Shown here piece by piece: positions 47,476 through 58,736 of a DNA stretch of 64,000 nt. Both the position numbers and the translations under genes were made by a program. Within the stretch, counting starts at the first letter, position 1. Each line of letters begins with the position of its first letter. Origin of the DNA: Plasmodium brasilianum (lineage: Eukaryota; Apicomplexa; Aconoidasida; Haemosporida; Plasmodiidae); assembly GCF_023973825.1 (NCBI RefSeq), contig NC_090124.1:1915501-1979500 (forward strand). Reading direction: 5' to 3'. The notes below the pieces were generated by a model. The model saw only the letters and a list, made by a program, of their open reading frames with translations, was not told where the DNA came from and did not search any database.

Positions 47476-48953
47476 CTAGCAACATCTGAGCTTTTTCTTT
47501 TTAACTTTCGGGGGAATGGAATTATTTGACACATGGGGATAAATTAATAAATAACCATCAGACGGTTTTAAGCCATTGTTAAATTTATAACTAAAATTTT
47601 CTGGATTGATATGATACACAGAAATATTCTCCTTTTCTTTGTCTGATATATGTACATCTGTCGGGTGTATGGAAGGGAATGTAAACTTTTTATTATTACC
47701 TTGAATTATGTTAATAATTTTCTGATCAGCCGGATGTATTACTAAATTTTCCTTTTTACAATTTTCGAATTTTAAATTTTCGTTTTTACCATTTTCAAAT
47801 TTTAAATTTTCATTATTTACACTTTTATTGAGCTGTTCATTTTTCCCTTTACCTTCTTTATGGAGTGGACTACATATGTCCATTCTTTCTTCGCCCATAT
47901 ATCCATAATTATATTCAACATTTTCGAAGCTCATAACATTTAATTTCTGGTTGCTCCATAAATTTTCGTAACTAATACTATGATGTACATTTTCGTCATC
48001 CTTATCTGCATTGGTTACTCTACTGTGTAAATCTCTGAATGCTTCTTCTGCGTATTGTTCTTCCACCTCTACGTATTTATCGTCATTCTCGTCTTCTTTT
48101 TCTTCCACCTCTACGTATTTATCGTCATTCTCGTCTTCTTTTTCTTCCACCTCTACGTATTTATCGTTAATCTCGTCTTCCTTCTCTTCCACCTCTACGT
48201 ATTTATCGTTAATCTCGTCTTCCTTCTCTTCGATCTCTACGTATTTATCGTCATTCTCGTCTTCCTTCTCTTCCACCTCTACGTATTTATCGTCATTCTC
48301 GTATTCTTTTTCTTCCACCTCTACGTATTTATCGTCATTCTCGTCTTCTTTTTCTTCTTCCTCTGCGTACTTCTCTTCTTCTATTTCCATCTCCTCTGCT
48401 TCTACTTTCTGTTCTTGTTCTTGCTCAGCTGCTTCTATTATCTGTTCTTCTTTTTGCTCAGCTACTTCTATTGTATCTTCTTGCTCAGCTGTATCTTCTT
48501 CTTCCTTCTCGTTCACGTCCTTTTCTCTTTCATCCTCTTCTTTCTCTTTTTCTTTTTCCTCTACTTCTACTTCTTCTTCTAATTCATCTTTTACTTCCTC
48601 TTCTACTCCTCCCTCTTCTGATCCGTTCTCTTCTACTCCATCTTCTTCTACTCCTCCCTCTTCTGCTCCGTCCGCTTCTACTCCGTCCTCTTCTACTCCA
48701 TCCTCTTTTACTTCTTCCCGTTCACTTGCATCACTAAACCCATCATTTGGCTCCTCGTAATGTCCACTCTCTTCCTTTTCCTTCTCATAGTACTCGTTTT
48801 CGTCACTTGAAACCTCTGCACTTTCATTCACCTCATTGTGATCTCCTTTGCTTTGATATTCATATTCGTTTTCAATATGATCTTCCACTTTTTGATGTAC
48901 ATTTGCGTTTACATTAAAATTACTTTCGCTCTTATATTCTTCATTCTCGTCCA
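47476..48953 (-). CDS. Glu-rich repeat protein with polybasic Cys-Cys C-terminus
   Basis: The long frame ends at 47476 and begins with no ATG. It reads V/M-DENEEYKSESNFNVNANV directly after a T-rich acceptor (TTTTTTCAAG, AG at 48955-48954), so a 5' exon is missing here. A phase-matched candidate is 49157-49103 (MICSYKKREKKKKKLPRS). The first two thirds are very acidic and repetitive: short VEEDG-type units, then about seven 14-residue YVEVEEKEDENDDK units. The last 170 residues are less repetitive (ISYENLWSNQKLNVMSFENV, FTFPSIHPTDVHI, NGLKPSDGYLLIYPHV) and probably hold the conserved part. The C-terminus, KKKKLRCC, looks like a lipidation site (prenyl or palmitoyl) beside a basic membrane-binding patch. 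This suggests a peripheral membrane protein. I do not recognise a family. Confidence 0.75.
48055..48360 (-). repeat. 42-bp coding repeat (14 residues) in the acidic protein
   Basis: About seven copies of a 42-bp unit encode YVEVEEKEDENDDK with small variants (EIEEK, DEIND). In frame and highly similar at DNA level, so a recent expansion. Confidence 0.92.
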
Positions 48954-49313
48954 CTTGAAAAAAGAAAATGTGAAATGGAAAAATGAACGGATAAATTGCG
49001 CAAAAATAAGGCAGAAAAATGAGGTAGAAACATATGGCACAAAAAAAAAAAAAAAAAAAGAAAGAAAAAAGAAAAAATCGCTAGCTTGTATGCATATACG
49101 ACCTGAACGAGGTAGCTTTTTTTTTTTTTTTTCTCTTTTTTTGTATGAACAGATCATGCAAATACACAGAATAAAGTTAAAATAAAAATGTCAAACGAGC
49201 TGACATCATTCATACACTAATAAGTATAGTTAGTCATATAAATGTCACTTTTCGACATTAACACGTGCACATTTTATATATACGCATTTGAATATCCATT
49301 AGACAGTAAATAA

Positions 49314-49353
<40 letters not shown>

Positions 49354-51564
49354 ACATGTAAATATACGTATATAGATATAAAAATACATATTTATTAATA
49401 CATAACATCTTTATGCTTGATTTATTTAGCTCACTCAAATCTTCCATGTTCGAAAAGCAGTTGAGAAATAACTAAAACTTCAATTTATTTTATTCAAAAA
49501 TAAAATTAGCAGAGTGAAAATAAGTTGAATATTAGGTTGTAGAAAAAAATGTGTTTATTAAAATACTGTATTGTGTGCATGTGACATTCACGAGGGGAGG
49601 AAATGAAGATAATCGAAGCTAATGAATTTGCATTACAAAGTGAAATTATACTACTAAATGAAATTAGAAAAAAAAAAAGAAAGAAATTAAAACAGAAATA
49701 ATAATAACAGCAACAGATATGTAGCAGCAATATAGCGGCAATGTATAGTCAATGTACTGCCAATGTAGCAGCAATATAGCGGCAATGTATAGTCAATGTA
49801 TAGTCAATGTACTGCCAATGTAGCATCAATATAACGCTTTAGCGAAATGCGAGCGTGAAGAGTTTCGTTTCCTTTTCCTTTTTTATTACGCTATACCAAA
49901 AATGGACAGAAAAAACTGTATTACCTTCTTAAAAACATTATTTAAATATTTCAAAGAAAGAGGAACTCATAATATACCTTCTACATATTTTTTATTTAAA
50001 TGAGGAAATTATTCTTTTATTCGCTCCATACATATTATTTTAAAAAGGTTTACATGGCAATTGAAGCATGTATGAGAAAAAAAAAAAAAAAAAAAAAAAT
50101 GAGAAACCGCTGTATCCTTTTTAAAGATGGGAAAAAACAAGTGGAAATGCATTAACAGTGAGGTTTATATTCACACTAAAAACGAAAAAAAAAAATGATA
50201 AAAAAAATAAAAGAAAAATAACAAATGATAAATAAAGAAAGATGCCGGAAAACATTACCAATCACATGTTAAGAATAACTGAACCATTTGCAAAAAACAA
50301 AACATTTGAAAAAAATCCGCTAAATATGCAAAATGTCCTAATATGAAATCCTTAAAGTGAGAAATAAGAACACTATTATCGATTAAGAAAAAAGAATAAA
50401 ACAAGAATTTTTTTTCGTCCATTAATATGTCATATGTATATCTACAAGTGTACAAATATATATATACATATATATATTTGCTTAACTTTCCTTCTGATAT
50501 TCAAAAGGAGGATATAAATAAACGTCTTTTTAATGTATGCTTGGGTAAATCATCATCTGATACCCCTTTTTTAACGGATTTATAATTATTTGCTGTTAAT
50601 TTTTTGATCTTCTCCGTGGTGTGAATAAGAAAATACACAAAATTCTGAAAACATTACCATGGGCAGCTATTATAATAAGAACTTATTTTATCCTTTTCCT
50701 TTTTACAAAAAAAAAAAAAAAAAAAAGGTTCGTACGACTTTTAACATTTCAACATATTACGTATGTACGTGTGCATACAAACCTATACCCATATACATAC
50801 GCGTATACATAATAATGTGCGCGTAGAGATATAGCTTCAAAGGCATATCTCTTCTTCAATAACGCATATATCTTTTTGCGTTTCTCAAAATTCATTTTTT
50901 TTTCTTAAACAAAAATGTGTACATTTTTCTATAAAGATTAATTCCATACAAGTATAAGAAAATTATTTTCAAAATTATGAACAAAGTCATTTCACTCTAT
51001 ATATACATACGCCGTCCCATTTTGTTCTATTCATTTTTTTTTACTTTAATCTATGTTGAACAGTTTTATAATCAATAAGCTTTAATTTAAGCTAAAATAG
51101 GAAAAACATTCATTTTCTTATATGCGTAAAAATATCTCATTTTTTTAGCATAAAATTATGTACACTAAATGGTTAAGAACTTTTTCAGATATGCAAAAAA
51201 AAAAAAAAAATATATGACTAAGCAAGGAAAAAAAAAAAAAAAAAGGAAAAACTCGCAGCTGAATTAATTATAAAATAATATATAGCACACTACTACCGTA
51301 AGATTATACACCCAAAAATTAAAAAAAGGAAAATAAAAAAAAAGGGACGAAAAGAAAAGCAAAAGGAATAGGTACCATCTTTCTCCCTTAATAAAATAAT
51401 GACGATGATAATGATATCATCGAGGACGTTTATTTTGCCTATGATGCCCTTGCTTGTTTGTGTTATAATTTAAAGCGGTAGTAGAATTGTATGCACATAA
51501 AAAATATGTACGACTGTTTACCGTGGCGTAGTTCTTTAAACCTTGGCCTATGTATCACTGTTTG

Positions 51565-51601
<37 letters not shown>

Positions 51602-51871
51602 CATTTTATATGTATACATTTCATTCCCCTTATTTGAAGAAAATTTTTACTGGAATAAAAAAGTGAAATGTATAAGTCAAGCAAACAGTGTCATTTGAGC
51701 CATTTTTGTTAGTATATATACACTTATATATATATGTACGTTTTTAAGTACATATGTATGTACTTATATTTACGTATGCGTATTTACTTGTAAATTTTCC
51801 CACACCCCTCCCCTTTGAAGTAAGAAAAGCCTCTTTTTATTTGATTTAAAAAAAGGGAAAAAAAAAAAAAT
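48954..51871. other. Intergenic region between acidic protein and proteasome alpha-2
   Basis: Divergent promoter region. Holds a possible first exon of the acidic protein (49157-49103), TA runs (49319-49350), a 32-codon + strand frame (49603-49701, listed), a degenerate repeat of TAGCAGCAATATAGCGGCAA and relatives (49725-49830), and many poly-A tracts. Nothing else was recognised. Confidence 0.7.
49603..49701 (+). other. Short coding-like frame, 32 codons
   Basis: ATG to TAA frame reading MKIIEANEFALQSEIILLNE... and ending in a Lys/Arg-rich tail. Mixed codon use and an amphipathic pattern look like coding sequence, but it is short and stands alone. An upstream stop at about 49582 limits extension unless an intron is present. 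Confidence 0.3.
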
Positions 51872-52869
51872 ATGGCTGACGGTGAATATAGCTTTTCTTT
51901 AACAACTTTTAGTCCGACTGGTAAATTAGTGCAAATTGAATATGCCCTAAATAGGGTATCTAGCAGTTCTCCTGCCTTAGGTAATTATTTTTTTTTTTTT
52001 TTTTTATATATAAATACCAATTTGTATATTCTGTTTTTGTACGATTTTATGTTAACTTTTAGAGTACCTTTGTGTGTACTCCAATTTATGGCCATTTTGA
52101 TTATTCACAAAGATATACGAAGAGGTTATGTTACTGTTTTGATCCATTCTCGTTTGTTAGCTGTTTTTTATTTATTTTTTTTTTTTTTGTGAGTGTTACT
52201 CCTTCATCGTACATATACAGACCTCTTACCACAACAAAATAATCATTTGTTTTTCTTTTGTTTTGTAAAGGTATTAGAGCAAAAAACGGAGTGATAATTG
52301 CAACAGAGAAAAAGAGCCCGAATGAACTGATTGAAGAAAATAGTATTTACAAAATTCAACAAATAAGTGAACATATCGGAATAGTATATGCTGGTATGCC
52401 AGGCGATTTTCGTGTATTATTAAAGAGAGCAAGAAAAGAAGCAGTAAAATATTCTTTGCAGTATGGAAATGAAATATTAGTAAAAGAATTAGTTAAAGAA
52501 ATAGCATCAATTGTTCAAGAATTTACACAAACTGGAGGTGTAAGACCATTTGGTTTATCCTTATTAATATGTGGAGTTGATGCATATGGTTATCATCTAT
52601 ATCAAATTGATCCATCTGGTTGTTATTTCAATTGGAAAGCTACATGTATAGGTAAAGATTATCAAAATAATATTTCCTTTTTGGAAAAAAGATATAACAA
52701 CGATATTGAAATAGAAGATGCTATACATACTGCCATTTTAACTTTAAAAGAAAGTTATGAAGGAATTATGAATGAAAAGAATATAGAAATTGGTGTTGCC
52801 TGTAATAATAAACCCTTTAAAATTTTAACTCCAAATGAAATTAAGGATTATCTCATAGAGATTGAGTAA
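51872..52869 (+). CDS. Proteasome subunit alpha type-2
   Basis: Two exons: 51872-51980 and 52271-52869 (GT..AG, phase 1), 235 residues, the usual family length. The N-terminus, [20 protein letters not shown], is the proteasome alpha-type signature. The intron then separates ALG from [14 protein letters not shown]. Other marks are [81 protein letters not shown] and the closing [10 protein letters not shown]. All fit alpha-2. It sits in the outer alpha rings of the 20S core particle, which control substrate entry, and has no catalytic residue itself. The 290-bp intron is T-rich. It is transcribed away from the acidic-protein gene. Confidence 0.97.
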
Positions 52870-53108
52870 AACCAAGGAGGTGATGCAAAGGGGAAACTCC
52901 CCCAGAGGTGCTTCATATATATATGTAATAGTGCGCTGAGTCACATAAGTAAGCAAAGAGAGTGAAGTGCATTTCTTTGCGAATTCACATATTCGAAGTT
53001 TTAAGAAGTTGGGAGAAGTGTTAAATGTGTTTGTGCGCCCGGATGTTCGCACGTATGTATGCTTGTTCGTACACGTACAAGCATGTGTAAGTATATGCAT
53101 ACATATGC

Positions 53109-53143
<35 letters not shown>

Positions 53144-53865
53144 GTTACATGTGCATATGTGGCCATATGTGGGTACACATACAATTATATGCTCACACAA
53201 GCAAACGAACGACGGAAAACACTCATCATATTGCGAAAAAAAATAATTATAATTATATGAGCACTGTGTACGCCATGCATGTGACGTTAAGGGGTTAAAC
53301 CATTTGCGAATAGGATAAACTGATATCATTTGAATGAACAGAATAATTATGTGTAAAATAACAAAAAAGCTGTGTGAGAGGAATAAAAAAGAAGAAAAGT
53401 GCACAATATGCGTTAAAACGAAACACGAACAATGAGTTTTTAACATGTGCATATATTGAAACCGCTTTATTTTTACATGTAATGTTTGCATCTTTTCTCG
53501 TGTATGTGGACATGTAAATATTACGAAAAAGAAAAGGAAAGAAGCAAAAAGAAAGAAGCAAAAAGAAAGAAGTAAAAAGAAGAAGTAAAAAGAAAGAAGT
53601 AAAAAGAAGAAGCAAAAAGAAAGAAGTAAAAAGAAGTAAAAAGAAAGAAGTAAAAAGAAGAAGTAAAAAGAAAGAAGTAAAAAGAAGAAGCAAAAAGAAA
53701 GAAGTAAAAAGAAGAAGTAAAAAGAAAGAAGTAAAAAGAAGAAGAAAAAGGTAACAAGTAAAAAAATTGTAAAATAAGACCGTTTAAAAAATAATATAAA
53801 ATTTGTGTGTACATTTTCTAAACCTCTCTTTTTAAAGCCACAAAAGGGAAAAAAAAAAGAACAAC

Positions 53866-53897
<32 letters not shown>

Positions 53898-54767
53898 CGT
53901 TTATATACGCATTTATATTTTCTCGTAAAGCATGGTATATAACAATTTTTTCCAAATTTTTTTTTTTTTTAAAAAACATCCAATGAAAAATGGGTGAAAA
54001 GAGCAATAATTTATATGAGAAAAAAGAAAAAGTGCAATAATTGTAGTGTACGCGCCAAATTATTTGTAGACTTATGCATAAAACATCCTATGTATTTGTA
54101 CACTTAATAGTTACTACAGGCAAAATAAGAAAAAGTAAGATATAATAATGTAAGTAAAAACCATTTAAAACTTAAGCAAACTTGTTAATAATAATAAAAA
54201 AATAAAAAATAAACAAATAAAAAAATATTGCCCTTTTCAATGTAAAACAATGCTATTTAATTCCTTTTTTTTTTTTTTTTTTTTTTTTTTTCTGGATTTC
54301 TTTACATATTATTAAAAATTAAATTTTAACAAGTTTACGAATATACATATTGTCATTTAGTGTCCCTGTGAGTGGAACATATTTACTAATTTTCGTATTT
54401 TTTCATTTTCCTATTTGTGCATTATCGTTTTTGTGTGAGCTCGGTGGAATACTAATCAATTTTCTAAAAAGGTGAAAACACTAACAGCCAAAAAAAAAAA
54501 GAAATTTACTACATACGTACGCATATATATATGTATGTATATACATAAATACATATGTGTATGTATAAAACGTTTATTTTGTAACACAACATATAAATAC
54601 ACAAATATATATATATATATATGTATTAATATATGTATTTATATATGTATTTATATACGTACGTATATATGGATATAATTTTTTAAGATCGCATAAACAA
54701 CCCTCTTGCAAACCTTCATTTTTTGATCTTAAATAACACTGTAAAGTATTTTTCACAAAGAGGAAAA
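52870..54767. other. Intergenic region downstream of proteasome alpha-2
   Basis: Contains TA/GTAT runs (53104-53145), an AGAAGTAAAAAGAAAGAAG-type purine array (53528-53752), a TA run (53867-53896), poly-T tracts (54265-54290) and TATATG repeats (54516-54670). It holds the promoter of the small gene at 54768. No gene was recognised. Confidence 0.75.
53528..53752 (+). repeat. Purine repeat AAAAAGAAAGAAG(C/T)
   Basis: Mixed 13-16-bp units of AGAAGTAAAAAGAAAGAAG, pure purine apart from single T or C bases. Apparent minus-strand frames rich in Phe and Leu are artefacts. Confidence 0.88.
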
Positions 54768-55064
54768 ATGAATTACTTAAAGGCCATATTTTTTAAAAGT
54801 GTTCAAACTGTAGAATGTAAAAAATTGATTTTTTCATTAATTACGAATGTAAATCACGTAGGCATAAGAAATCTAAGTACTGATATGAAAAATATAAAAA
54901 CAGATAAAACTAATGCAGAAACAAATTTCGCTGCAAACCTGCCCAAAGCAACTAGGATACCAATAATGAAAATTTTTTACGGCATTATATTTTTAATGGC
55001 GTCTGTTCCTATTTGCCAGTCCATTTACGAAACCAACAAATATTATAAGGAGGTGATTTATTAA
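54768..55064 (+). CDS. Small, probably mitochondrial, single-span membrane protein
   Basis: ATG at 54768 to TAA at 55064, 98 residues, one exon. The context before it, AGGAAAA-ATG, is typical of Plasmodium. The N-terminus, MNYLKAIFFKSVQTVECKKL, is basic and amphipathic, and the following RNLST resembles a mitochondrial presequence cleavage site. A Lys/Thr/Asn-rich linker precedes one hydrophobic helix (MKIFYGIIFLMASVPICQSI) and a short tail. Size and layout resemble accessory subunits of respiratory complexes or ATP synthase. That is inference, as no family is recognised. It converges with a possible minus-strand gene whose first exon is at 55622-55545. Confidence 0.78.
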   Translation: MNYLKAIFFKSVQTVECKKLIFSLITNVNHVGIRNLSTDMKNIKTDKTNAETNFAANLPKATRIPIMKIFYGIIFLMASVPICQSIYETNKYYKEVIY

Positions 55065-55224
55065 TAGCAAAAAAGTTAAAAGCAAAGGGTGCACATGCGT
55101 GTGTCCCTGTAAATATGTGCACACACTTATGCGTACATTAACAAAATTTAATGTGGGAACTCATGTATTTTAGCCATATTTATTCATTCTTTTTTTTTAT
55201 TTTTATCATTCCCACATATGTACA

Positions 55225-55350
55225 TCAGACTTCCTTTTTGCCTTGCTTGTTTGTAATATGTCCTTTTTGCCTTGCTTGTTTGTAATATGTCCTTTTTGCC
55301 TTGCTTGTATGTAATATGTCCTTTTCGCCTTGCTTGTTTGTAATATGTCC
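55225..55350 (-). repeat. 29-bp tandem repeat
   Basis: About four copies of TTTGTAATATGTCCTTTTTGCCTTGCTTG. The unit is not a multiple of three, yet the minus strand stays open through it, reading rotating frames (KKDILQTSKAKR, YYIQARQKGH, ITNKQG). Confidence 0.88.
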
Positions 55351-55544
55351 TTTTTACCTTGCGCGTTCATAAAATATCCTTTTTTTTCTTGCACGTTCAT
55401 AATTCTTTCATGCTTTTTTTTTTTTTTTTTTTTTTTTTATAGAATGAAAATTTATACAAAAACGGGAAAAAGTAAGCAAAAGGAGCACCAATTTCACTAT
55501 TACAATAGAATTATATCATTATAGCATATTTGAGAAGGACTTAC

Positions 55545-55622
55545 CTTTATATTCAAATTTTCGAATGAATAAAAATCTGCTTCATCTGTAACATATTTTA
55601 AGGAATTTTTTAACTTTTCCAT
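55545..55622 (-). CDS. Candidate first exon of an unrecognised minus-strand gene
   Basis: ATG at 55622-55620 opens 26 codons (MEKLKNSLKYVTDEADF... ending NLNIK) to a strong donor, AAG|GTAAGT, at 55544. Codon use is mixed and the peptide is not low-complexity, unlike random frames nearby. A continuation in phase 0 exists from an AG just after the poly-A tract (about 55411, coding strand CAT GAA AGA ATT ATG AAC), open to a stop at 55206 through the 29-bp repeat. That acceptor lacks the usual pyrimidine tract, so the second exon is unsure. The gene would lie between SAM50 and the + strand small gene. No family recognised. Confidence 0.42.
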
Positions 55623-56154
55623 TATTATGCTTTTTTATGACAGGAAGTTCATATATTATTTTTCTTTTTTCTTTTTTCATTTTAGTGTATCTTTTGTTTT
55701 TATTTATCCATTGTATGTATACATACGTATATATATGTGGGTATATAAGCTTATAACTCCCTTTTTTTTTGTTATTCCATTTATTATATATGAAGCATTG
55801 TATAAACCGTAATGAACTGTTTATAACTTAAAAAACGATCAAACAAAAAGATCAAGTACATATTTTTTATTTTTTTCCGCATACTACTGAATAGCAGCTG
55901 TGTATGAGATGAAATGAAGGCGTAGATGAAAATCCAAACAGAAAAAAATAAAATGAAATAAAATGTACATGTATATTATGTGCATGTGTATATATTAAAC
56001 TGAAGCAACGACGCATTATTCAACACATGTAGGGGTTAAGCAAAACCTTATGCTTCAAAAAGGGAAAGCACAAGTTACTGAAGTTGGCAAAAAATATATA
56101 AATGCATATCTTAGATGCATATATTGGGTATACATTTGTGCATATTTGAGCAGT

Positions 56155-57513
56155 TCACAAGGCGCCCTTAAAATTTAAGCCTACTTGAAATAACTTGGTC
56201 TTATCTGTTGGCGTATGCAGTAAGGGGTAGCTTAAAAATAATTCTAGCGAAATATTTTTTTGAATGTAAGTCATAAGACCAATACCTGCAGATACTCTGG
56301 TGTCTTTTTTTAATTGTGTAATGGAAGAAAAAAATGTATCACTAAGTTTTCCCAACTGTACATAAAAAAATAATATTGGTTTGGAATTATAAAAATTAAA
56401 AATATATTTAAAGATAAATTGAATATTAGTAAAGAAGTTAGCACCTAAATATTTATAATTTATATCATAATTTTTTTTTTTTTTATTAAATTTAAAACAC
56501 TTCTCTGCATTTCCAATACTATTATGTTCAAATCCTCGAAATATTAAAGAACTACCTATACTACCAGTAAAATTAAATTTATTTATATAACAACATTTAT
56601 CTTTATTATAATCATACTTCATTCCATTGCTAAAATTAATGTATGAATAAAAATTTTGGAGTATTTTTTGTACGTACAAAAAATTTAAATGATTTTTAAA
56701 AAATTTGCTTTCACAAAATGGCAAAGAAATTTCATTTTCAATTTCGTAGTAATAACCTGACGTGGGATAAAGAGTGTAATAAAATTTTTTATCCTCTTTT
56801 CCATTATTTATCATATAATTAAGTCTGTCTTTTTTATAATTATGTTTAATAGTATGTTTAATATGATTATCTTGCAATTGAAGAATTTTATTGGAAGGTA
56901 TAAAATTTTTATTTATTTTATGATATATTTTATTAAAGTTAACCTCCCATGTAAAAGAGTGGTTATCCCTTAATAGAAATGTTTTCAATGAATTTGTCTT
57001 AACAATGTATGATGCACATTTTGTATTGTTAAGACTACTTATATTACTTTCAAAAATGAGTTTTCCATTTTTTATAAAATATATATATGGTATTAAAAAA
57101 CGAACAGCAAAATTGTTGGTATATAAACTATTTATGTTAGCTTTCAGTTCAATACTATTAATAGTTTTTAATATATAAGGTATATTCATATCGAAATCTA
57201 CTGTTATTTCTCCTCTATTATTAACATTTGTACCTATCATATAATTATTTTTTTTTTCCTTTAATATATAATCTATCGTAATATTTCTGTTTACAATACT
57301 TCGTAATTTTACATCAGGATCCCCATCAAATATACTCAAAGTATTTATCTTCCCATTACATTTCGATATGTTCAGGAATAAATCCTCAATATTACTGCTC
57401 TTTTTTATTTCATCAAATAAAAAATTCAAATTCTTTTTTTTTATTTTTCTTATGCCATCCACATTTATTTTAACGCTGCCTATATTTTGCTTCAAATCAA
57501 TTTCGGTATTCAT
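56155..57513 (-). CDS. SAM50: SAM50-like beta-barrel assembly protein of the mitochondrial outer membrane
   Basis: Single exon, 452 residues from the ATG at 57513 (MNTEIDLKQNIGSVKINVDG). The first 75 residues look like one divergent POTRA-type domain (KINVDGIRKIKKKNLNFLFD, then LFLNISKCNGKINTLSIF). The rest alternates polar and hydrophobic residues as in a 16-stranded Omp85 barrel. The family's conserved loop motif is present as IFRGFEHNSIG (about residue 330), and the last strands read VSAGIGLMTYIQKNISLELF and then LFQVGLNFKGAL, ending in the hydrophobic pattern of a barrel signal. SAM50 is the core of the complex that inserts beta-barrel proteins into the outer membrane. Asn/Lys-rich loops are longer than in yeast or human proteins. 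Confidence 0.9.
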   Translation of the reverse strand: MNTEIDLKQNIGSVKINVDGIRKIKKKNLNFLFDEIKKSSNIEDLFLNISKCNGKINTLSIFDGDPDVKLRSIVNRNITIDYILKEKKNNYMIGTNVNNRGEITVDFDMNIPYILKTINSIELKANINSLYTNNFAVRFLIPYIYFIKNGKLIFESNISSLNNTKCASYIVKTNSLKTFLLRDNHSFTWEVNFNKIYHKINKNFIPSNKILQLQDNHIKHTIKHNYKKDRLNYMINNGKEDKKFYYTLYPTSGYYYEIENEISLPFCESKFFKNHLNFLYVQKILQNFYSYINFSNGMKYDYNKDKCCYINKFNFTGSIGSSLIFRGFEHNSIGNAEKCFKFNKKKKNYDINYKYLGANFFTNIQFIFKYIFNFYNSKPILFFYVQLGKLSDTFFSSITQLKKDTRVSAGIGLMTYIQKNISLELFLSYPLLHTPTDKTKLFQVGLNFKGAL

Positions 57514-58736
57514 CTTTCTGCTGTCCGCTGCGAGATACGTACCTACGTACGTGGGTACGCGCAAACATGTACTCTTCCAGGCATTCGTATGTATGTACGC
57601 ATGTACGTATATGTATAATGACTGCTTCGCTTTTTTTCTTCAACCCCTTGAAAACACAAAACACTCCGAACAGTGTAACTAAGTAATTCCCCTTACTTTC
57701 GTGTACCGAAAAACTGCTATTCACATGAGGTTCCTATCTCTTATAATTTGCTCCAAAAACGTGCATACATATATATATACATATATATATACATACATAT
57801 ATGTTAGCAGTAAAAAACGGAGTCCGAAGTACACCACATATATTGGGGCATGATTTATCACAAGGCAAGAATAAATTCCACTAATATTATCTTGTTCTTT
57901 GATTTCATTTTATTTTTGTTTCGTTTTGCCTCATTTTGTTTTCTTTTACTTCATGTTATTTTTGCTTAATTATTGCTTAATTATTGCTAAATTATTGCTA
58001 AATTTTTGCTAAATTTTTGCTTAATTATAGCTTATTTATTGCTTTATTATAGCTTAATTATTGCTTTATTTTCATTTTTCATTTTATTTTATTTTTTTTT
58101 TTTCGCGTTTTCCTAAAATAAATATATCACTCTCACGTGGATATTTTTTTTATACTTGCAGATCTCTTCGTTGCTTCTTTAATTTATGCCATAATTTATA
58201 CCATAATTTGTCATCATTTATATTATCACTACTTCCTCATTTTTGCGCTTTTCTTCCATTTTTTAATTTCGCTAAAACGCAAAGTTTTTTCAAATGCTAC
58301 GAGGCAATTTAACGTGAAAAGTTCAAAACAACAAAAAAAAAAAATATATAAAAAAAAAGTATAAAAAGGAATAATATAAAAAAAAAAAATAATAAATAAA
58401 TAAATTTCGTGTTAATGTATAAAAGAGCAGAAGGGTATAAAAAAAAAATCGATAAATGCAATTTTGAGAAGACTGAAAAATAGAAATTATAAAAATGGTT
58501 ATTAAAAAAGAGTAATCGGAAAAAGAAGCTAGCAGAGGGGTTTATTTTGAAATGACTACTTAGAGCATACGTGTTTGTAAGTATGAGTGTATACATGCAT
58601 GTATATATGCGTGTATATATGCACGTACGTAATCACCTATGTGTATATTTATACAAACTCATGCTTCTGCCAATGCGCTTGACAGCTTGAAGGCAGCTGC
58701 TATCACCCCGCTTCCCCCCCCCCCCAACTCTCGGTA
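57514..58736. other. Intergenic region upstream of SAM50
   Basis: Contains TATATACA repeats (about 57763-57800), a TTAATTATTGC-type degenerate repeat (57962-58070), A-rich tracts (58331-58450) and a C-run (58715-58725). No gene is recognised. It holds the SAM50 promoter. Confidence 0.75.

Larger units (their letters stand above)
55065..56154. other. Region between the small + gene and SAM50, holding an unannotated minus-strand exon
   Basis: Contains a 29-bp tandem repeat (55225-55350), a poly-T tract (about 55412-55438) and the candidate exon at 55545-55622. The rest (55625-56154) is AT-rich and without recognisable features apart from the SAM50 3' end. Confidence 0.7.

Noticed and set aside
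48011..48760. 249-codon + strand Ser-rich frame
   Set aside because: Antisense shadow of the Glu-rich repeat of the acidic protein.
50490..50575. Possible C/D-box snoRNA (two CTGAT motifs and GATGATGA on the opposite strand)
   Set aside because: C and D boxes do not occur on the same strand with proper spacing and no terminal stem is seen.
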